A stretch of DNA of 64,000 nt from Phycisphaeraceae bacterium. Lineage in GTDB: Bacteria > Planctomycetota > Phycisphaerae > Phycisphaerales > UBA1924. Shown here in pieces: positions 59,701-64,000 of the stretch. Under the pieces are notes generated by a model. That model searched no databases and was not told the DNA's origin. It worked only from the letters and a program-made list of their open reading frames with translations. Both the position numbers and the translations under genes were made by a program. How positions within the stretch are numbered: position 1 is the stretch's first letter; each line of letters begins with the position of its first letter. Where the stretch lies: assembly GCA_020639135.1 (NCBI GenBank), contig JACKHE010000006.1:216772-280771 (forward strand), read 5' to 3'.

Positions 59701-60007
59701 GGCGCCGCACATCGCCGAGGAGCTGGCGGAGCGGCTGGGGATGTCGGGCGCGCGGGAGAACGGCTCGATCGCCTACGCGCCGTTCCCGGAGGCGGACGCG
59801 TCGCTGCTGGTGGACGACGAGGTGGAGATCCCGGTGCAGCTGATGGGCAAGGTGCGGGCGCGGATCATGATGCCGGCGGGCGCGGACGCCGAAGCGATGG
59901 AGGCGGCGGCGCTGGCGGACGAATCGGTTAGGCGGCTGCTGGACGGCAAGACCGTGCGCAAGGTGGTGTGCATCCCGGGGCGGATGGTCAACATCGTCGC
60001 GAACTGA
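56798..60007 (+). CDS. leuS: Leucyl-tRNA synthetase
   Basis: A 1069-residue class I synthetase. HIGH motif is HVGH (78-81) in [10 protein letters not shown]; KMSKS is KMGKS near 836. The editing CP1 domain shows [16 protein letters not shown] and [22 protein letters not shown], with the hydrolytic threonine-rich segment intact. The protein is about 200 residues longer than E. coli LeuRS, owing to an N-terminal extension and insertions in the editing/zinc regions. Ends with the C-terminal domain ([33 protein letters not shown]). Cytoplasmic. Essential for translation. Certain. Confidence 0.98.
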   Translation: [1069 protein letters not shown]

Positions 60008-60042
60008 TCGGGGTCACGAACTGAAGAGGAACGGGGGCCGGG

Positions 60043-61197
60043 TCACTTGGGCTCGGCGGCCTTGGCGGCCTCGTTCTCGGCCTTCTTGTCGATCGCGGCG
60101 ATGTTGTTCCTGATCGCGGCGATGCTCGCCTGGATCGCGGTGAGCTCGGCGACCGCGGCCTGCTGCTGCCTGGGGTCGATGTCGTTGCGCGCGATGATCA
60201 GCTGGAATCGGTCGCGGTTCTCCTCCGCGAGCTTGAGCTGCTCGACGAGGAACTCCCGCCTGGCGCGGGGTGTGACGGCGAGGGCCTCGGCCCGGCCGTT
60301 GACGCGCTGACCGAGGTTGTTGACGATGATCGGTCTGGCGTTCGTCGCGGAGATGCGGGGCGCGTTCTGCGTTGAGGCCTGCGAGCGGAAGGTGTGGAGC
60401 AGCTCGCCGCCGTTGTCGGGGGCGCCGCCCGCGCTGATCTTCGGCGCCGGCCGCGCCGGGAGCGGCGGGAGCTTGCTCCGTGTCTCGGGTTCGGGGCACT
60501 CGATCGGGGGCTGCGAGTTGGTGGCGCCGAGGCCGAGCCGCGCTTTGCGGAACTCCCACGCCTTGCCGAGCATGGTGGATGGCGGCGGCGGGTTGCCGAG
60601 CCTCTCGTAGTCGGCGAGCGGGACGCGGACGAAGCTGCGCCGGTTGTCGCGTTCGATGACCAGCTCAAGCTCCTCGCCCGGGAGGTGGGAGAGGATGGCG
60701 GTCCGGACGTCGTTGTCGGCGCCGAAGGAAGTCAGCTCGAGGCCGTCAACGACGCGGATGATGTCGCCCGGCTTGAGCGTGGCGGCGCAGGGGAAACCCT
60801 GGAGGACGTTGTTCAGGACAACCGGCGCCGGGAGATCGGGCTGGTTGTTGACGGGGACGAACCCGACGCCGAGCGCCGCCCTGGGGCTGTTGTAGAACCG
60901 GTTCTGGAGGATGGTCTCGATGCGGACGAGCTGCTCGGCGGTGAGGGCGCCGGTCTCGAGCCGAGCCTTGAGGAGCGGCTCGATGTCGGTCTCGGTGATC
61001 GTCAGCGACTGGGTGGCCTCCTCGCGGGAGGCGAAGTCGTCGTCGGCGAGCTGATCGACGAGGACGTCGATCTCGTCAGGGCGGAGGTAGTCCGCCCAGG
61101 CCGACCGGGCGCCCGCCGGGGAAAGGGCGAGCAGCGCAACCACGGCCAGGGCGCGGCATGAGGTCCGGCGGCCTTGGTGTCGTCGCGATGCGGGCAT
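60043..61197 (-). CDS. Exported PDZ-domain protein with helical C-terminus
   Basis: A 384-residue protein; ATG 61197 gives signal peptide (about 12-35, ARSAWA). A helical domain follows (LRPDEIDVLVDQLADDDFASREEATQSL), then PDZ (about 105-190): LPAPVVLNNVLQGFPCAATLKPGDIIRVVDGLELTSFGADNDVR (split across), with LKPGDIIRVVDG the diagnostic element. The C-terminal 100 residues form a charged helix (QQQAAVAELTAIQASIAAIRNNIAAIDKKAE). No protease triad, so it is a scaffold or protein-binding envelope component. Convergent with leuS. Confidence 0.85.
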   Translation of the reverse strand: MPASRRHQGRRTSCRALAVVALLALSPAGARSAWADYLRPDEIDVLVDQLADDDFASREEATQSLTITETDIEPLLKARLETGALTAEQLVRIETILQNRFYNSPRAALGVGFVPVNNQPDLPAPVVLNNVLQGFPCAATLKPGDIIRVVDGLELTSFGADNDVRTAILSHLPGEELELVIERDNRRSFVRVPLADYERLGNPPPPSTMLGKAWEFRKARLGLGATNSQPPIECPEPETRSKLPPLPARPAPKISAGGAPDNGGELLHTFRSQASTQNAPRISATNARPIIVNNLGQRVNGRAEALAVTPRARREFLVEQLKLAEENRDRFQLIIARNDIDPRQQQAAVAELTAIQASIAAIRNNIAAIDKKAENEAAKAAEPK

Positions 61198-61257
61198 GGT
61201 GTGGCGCTCCGGGGGGAGGGTCGGCGTCTGGTCCGCTCCGGACCATGATACCAACGA

Positions 61258-62148
61258 TCATTCGGCGTTTTGCACCTGTTCTTTGATTCTGTCGATGGCG
61301 CCCTTGATTTCCACGGCGCAGCGGGACAGGTCGGCGTCGGAGGACTTGCTGGCGAGGGTGTTGGCCTCGCGGAGCATCTCCTGGGCGAGGAACTCGAGGG
61401 TCCGGCCGATCGGCTCCTCGGAATCGCCGGTCACGAGCTGCCTGAACTGCTCCATGTGCCCCGAGAGGCGTGCGATCTCCTCGGCGATGTCGCTGCGTTC
61501 GGCGTAAATGGCGACCTCGCGGATCAGGTCGCCGGGCTCGACGGTCGCCCCGACGCTCTGGAGCATCTTCTCGACGCGGCTGCGGAGACGCTGGTGGTAT
61601 TCCTCAACGACCTGTGGGGCGCGCTCACTGATGATCCCGAGCCGATCGACGATCACGTCATGGTGCTTCATCAGCTCCTGCGCGAGGGCCTCGCCCTCGG
61701 TCTGGCGCATGGCGATCAGGTCGTTGAGGGCGGCGTTGAGCAGGTCGGAGAGTGCGTGTCTCGCCCGGTCGTGGGCCGCCTGGTTATCGGCCGGCGCCTG
61801 GAGGACGCCCGGCAGGTCGAGGAGCGCGCCGGCGTCGAAGGTCGCCTGTCCCGAGACGATCTGCCGGAGCTTGCCGAGCTGATCGATGTAGCTGGAGAGG
61901 GCCTCGCAGTTGATCTCGTAGGCGGCGGACTCGGAGGTGTCGGAGCACTTGGCGGTGACGGTGATGGCGCCGCGGGCCAGTCGCCGGCGGAGGATGGCCT
62001 CGAGCGGCGCTTCGAGCCCCTGCAGGTCGTCGGGGAGCCGGATCGAAGCCTTGAAGTACTTGTTGTTGAGGCTGCGGGCTTCGAGGAAGTAGTGGGCGCC
62101 GTCGATGTGCGCGGAGGCCTCGCCGAAACCGGTCATGCTTCGGATCAT
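61258..62148 (-). CDS. yicC: YicC-family endoribonuclease-like protein
   Basis: A 296-residue YicC/YloC protein. ATG 62148 gives the usual MIRSMTGFGEA opening. Other hallmarks: EARSLNNKYFKASIRLP, RGAITVTAKC, AIYAERSDIAEEIARLSGHMEQFRQL and GRTLEFLAQEMLREANTLASKSSD. YicC proteins are endoribonucleases or stress-linked RNA-processing proteins; Bacillus and E. coli members bind or cleave RNA. It lies 60 bp downstream of secG on the same strand. Cytoplasmic. Family certain. Confidence 0.95.
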   Translation of the reverse strand: MIRSMTGFGEASAHIDGAHYFLEARSLNNKYFKASIRLPDDLQGLEAPLEAILRRRLARGAITVTAKCSDTSESAAYEINCEALSSYIDQLGKLRQIVSGQATFDAGALLDLPGVLQAPADNQAAHDRARHALSDLLNAALNDLIAMRQTEGEALAQELMKHHDVIVDRLGIISERAPQVVEEYHQRLRSRVEKMLQSVGATVEPGDLIREVAIYAERSDIAEEIARLSGHMEQFRQLVTGDSEEPIGRTLEFLAQEMLREANTLASKSSDADLSRCAVEIKGAIDRIKEQVQNAE

Positions 62149-62207
62149 GGCGTTGGTCGCTCCTGCGGTGCTCGGAGTGCTTGCTGGGTCACGGGGTCGC
62201 CCGGTGC

Positions 62208-62723
62208 TCAGCCGCCGCTGGCGCCGTCTTCGGGCTGATCGCCCTGATCCTGCGCCGGCGTCGGCTCGGGGGCGGGACCCTGCGTCGTGTCCGCATCGGG
62301 CTGAGGTGAGGCGTCGGCGGGGGTCTGCTCGGCGTCGGCAGGGGCCGGGGCGGGGATGCTGGTGGATTCGTCCACCTGGCTCTGCGGCGGGTTGTCGGAG
62401 GTGACGGTGGCGTTCGTCTGCTCGACGGTGGGGGGGACAATCACCCAGTTGAGGGCGATCGCAACGAGGAGGTAGAGGACGAAGATGGTGATGGTGGAGA
62501 TGGTCAGGGCGTCGCCGGTCCGCGCGCCGAAGGCGGTCTGCCCTGCGCTGCCTCCACCGGCGCCGAAGGCGCCCGAGAGCCCGCCGCCCTGCGGACGCTG
62601 GATCAGCACCACGAGGATCATGACCACGGAGACGAACAGGAACCCGACGACGAGCAGCGCCACGGTCCACTGGGGCATGTTGAGGGCGAGCGTCGGTGTG
62701 CTGGCGATGTGATCGGCAATCAT
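62208..62723 (-). CDS. secG: Preprotein translocase subunit SecG with long acidic Pro-rich tail
   Basis: A 171-residue SecG. Two transmembrane helices (about 18-42, 73-97) with the SecG motif between them: LIQRPQGGGLSGAFGAGGGS, AGQTAFGARTGDAL. It is about 60 residues longer than ordinary SecG owing to a C-terminal low-complexity tail rich in Pro, Ala, Asp, Gln and Thr (ending EDGASGG). Part of SecYEG in the inner membrane. It lies 17 bp downstream of tpiA, on the same strand, and is probably in one operon. Confidence 0.94.
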   Translation of the reverse strand: MIADHIASTPTLALNMPQWTVALLVVGFLFVSVVMILVVLIQRPQGGGLSGAFGAGGGSAGQTAFGARTGDALTISTITIFVLYLLVAIALNWVIVPPTVEQTNATVTSDNPPQSQVDESTSIPAPAPADAEQTPADASPQPDADTTQGPAPEPTPAQDQGDQPEDGASGG

Positions 62724-62739
62724 CGGTCGGTGGGCTCCG

Positions 62740-63531
62740 TCAGCGAGCGCTGGAGGTGGTGCTTGTGGTGTGGGTAGCGGCCTGGCAGATGGCGGCGAAG
62801 GCTTCGGGGTCGAGGGACGCGCCGCCGATGAGGCCGCCGTCGATATCGGGCTGTGCGAAGAGCTCGGCGGCGTTGGATGGCTTGACGGACCCGCCGTAGA
62901 GGATCCGGGTTGCCTGCGCGGTTCGGTTGTCGGTCAGATCCGCAAGAACACCGCGGATCGCGGCGTGGGCGTTCTGGGCGTCTTCGGGTGAGGCGGTGCG
63001 GCCGGTCCCGATCGCCCAGACGGGCTCGTAGGCGACAACCAGGGCGTCGAGCGACGCGGGTTTGGCGTGGGCGAGCCCTGCACGGAGCTGCCGCTCGTTG
63101 ACGGCGTCGGTATCGCCGGCTTCGCGCTGCTCGAGGGTCTCGCCGATGCACAGGAGACAGATGAGCCCGCTGCCGAGCGCCCTGGCGGTCTTGAGGCCGA
63201 CGAGATCGTCTGAATCGCCGAGGATATGCCGGCGTTCGGAGTGCCCGGTCAGCGCGGCAGTGCAGCCGAGGTCCGTGAGCATGGCGGCGGAGACCTGCCC
63301 GGTGAGGGCGCCGTTGTCGCGGTGGTCGAGGTCCTGGGCGCCGACGATCGTCGGGGAGCCGGCCTGGCGGAGTGCGGCGGAGACGCGGTCGAGGTACACG
63401 AATGGGGGGAAGACGGCGATGTCGATGTCGTCGGCGGCGGGCGCGGTGACGGCGCGGGCGAGGGCGTCGGCCTCCCGCGCGGTGGTGTTCATCTTCCAGT
63501 TGCCGCCCACGAAGGGCCGCCGGGTCGCCAT
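62740..63531 (-). CDS. tpiA: Triosephosphate isomerase
   Basis: A 263-residue TIM barrel of glycolysis. Catalytic K13 in GGNWKMN, H97 in LTGHSERR, E169 in VVAYEPVWAIGTG, then GGSVKPSNAAEL near the phosphate loop and GGASLD for strand 8. Length and all active residues intact. Operon with secG and probably yicC. The start ATG 63531 is right at the family N-terminus. Certain. Confidence 0.98.
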   Translation of the reverse strand: MATRRPFVGGNWKMNTTAREADALARAVTAPAADDIDIAVFPPFVYLDRVSAALRQAGSPTIVGAQDLDHRDNGALTGQVSAAMLTDLGCTAALTGHSERRHILGDSDDLVGLKTARALGSGLICLLCIGETLEQREAGDTDAVNERQLRAGLAHAKPASLDALVVAYEPVWAIGTGRTASPEDAQNAHAAIRGVLADLTDNRTAQATRILYGGSVKPSNAAELFAQPDIDGGLIGGASLDPEAFAAICQAATHTTSTTSSAR

Positions 63532-63929
63532 GCGAGGCTCCGGGACGCCGCGGGGGCGCCGGTTTGGTGATTGATCGCGCCGGCGCTGCGGGTGTGCCCC
63601 GGGTGCGTCGGTCGAAAGGTCGTGAGTCTATGCCTCGTCGCGTCCCCCGGCGAACGGCGTGTCCGGCCCGATGATCGGACCGGGACGGAATCCCACGAAG
63701 ACGGGTCGCTCTGGGCGGGTTCGGGGGGGTGCGAGGGCCGGGGGGGACGCGCGGGACCGACAACATCGGGCATCCCGGCGGCGGTGGCAATGGGATCAAG
63801 GGGAAGTCGGGGCGGGTCGATCCGGAGACGCCGGTCGGTAGGCCGGCGATGTCCGAACGGAATCAGCCATTTTCAGTGCACGCACGGAGCGCGGCCTCGG
63901 CCGACCGCTCGTCCCCGAGGAGCCCCGCC
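63532..63929. other. Divergent intergenic region
   Basis: 398 bp between tpiA and the truncated last gene. It must hold both promoters; I found no clear consensus, terminator or extra gene. GAGGAG at about 63918-63923 is the ribosome site of the last gene. Confidence 0.4.
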
Positions 63930-64000
63930 ATGAACAACAGCTCGCCCCGCAGCTCGCTTGTCCGTCGTCCGATCTTCATCACCGGCCTGGTCGCGGCGCT
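63930..64000 (+). CDS. Start of an exported protein (cut by window edge)
   Basis: ATG at 63930 preceded by GAGGAG. The 23 readable codons give MNNSSPRSSLVRRPIFITGL then VAA, a basic N-region followed by a hydrophobic stretch, typical of the start of a signal peptide or membrane anchor. The product continues beyond the window and cannot be assigned. Confidence 0.6.
   Translation, partial: MNNSSPRSSLVRRPIFITGLVAA

Overview
This window looks like chromosomal DNA of a planctomycete of the Phycisphaerae type. It is GC-rich, with tightly packed genes on both strands and Gram-negative-style envelope genes (porin, TonB/ExbD, OmpA lipoprotein). Three secreted proteins end in PEP-CTERM-like tails (PEPGA or PTPGA, a hydrophobic stretch, then RRRR/RRKR). 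Two others end in dockerin-like repeats with the phrase VDTADLGILL. It also has a small membrane protein with a C-terminal CxxCGYD...CPECG ribbon. The identification is an inference from these family traits; no rRNA or complete marker set is present.

Layout. 1-6400: a truncated serine hydrolase, a lipoprotein, a DUF3052 protein, a small membrane protein, a fur-katG operon with a palindromic operator, and a PilZ protein. 6506-10652: a signalling block with REC-GGDEF-HD-GYP, REC, and a membrane PAS histidine kinase. 11172-16437: a PEP-CTERM propeller protein, then a metal-uptake-like cluster (His-rich secreted protein, porin, metal-binding protein, permease, but no ATPase) and a SnoaL-like protein. 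16646-29392: secreted beta-helix protein, CorA, a fused MFS/spermidine-synthase-like protein, alkaline phosphatase, a LamG protein, two dockerin-tailed secreted enzymes (a PAD-type deiminase and a metzincin), and a nitrilase-family hydrolase. 29669-30388: an Asn/Gly/Tyr-rich Cys-containing protein of unknown role.

30515-41366: esterase, thiL, a tsaE-yacG fusion, a degenerate Fur paralogue, polX, an XRE-type regulator with an unknown partner, recG, a repeat-bounded zinc-ribbon membrane gene, a DUF89 phosphatase, and an OmpA-type lipoprotein. 41667-48608: a frameshifted PEP-CTERM gene, an animal-type heme peroxidase with a PEP-CTERM tail, an unknown secreted protein, a TonB-like protein, and tandem thioredoxin-fold/TPR proteins, the first without its cysteines. 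48678-64000: GNAT, ExbD, trpE, HU, clpS with a coupled dehydrogenase, a DUF2089/membrane pair, pdxJ, folC with a basic N-terminal tail, leuS, a PDZ protein, yicC, secG, tpiA, and the start of another gene.

Most of the window is ordinary housekeeping and envelope biology. The most unusual parts are the repeat-bounded zinc-ribbon gene (38797-39588), the TsaE-YacG fusion, the Asn/Gly/Tyr-rich protein, the ATPase-less metal-uptake cluster, and the active/inactive thioredoxin-like pair. I did not see tRNA or rRNA genes, a CRISPR array, a phage or a recognisable transposase.
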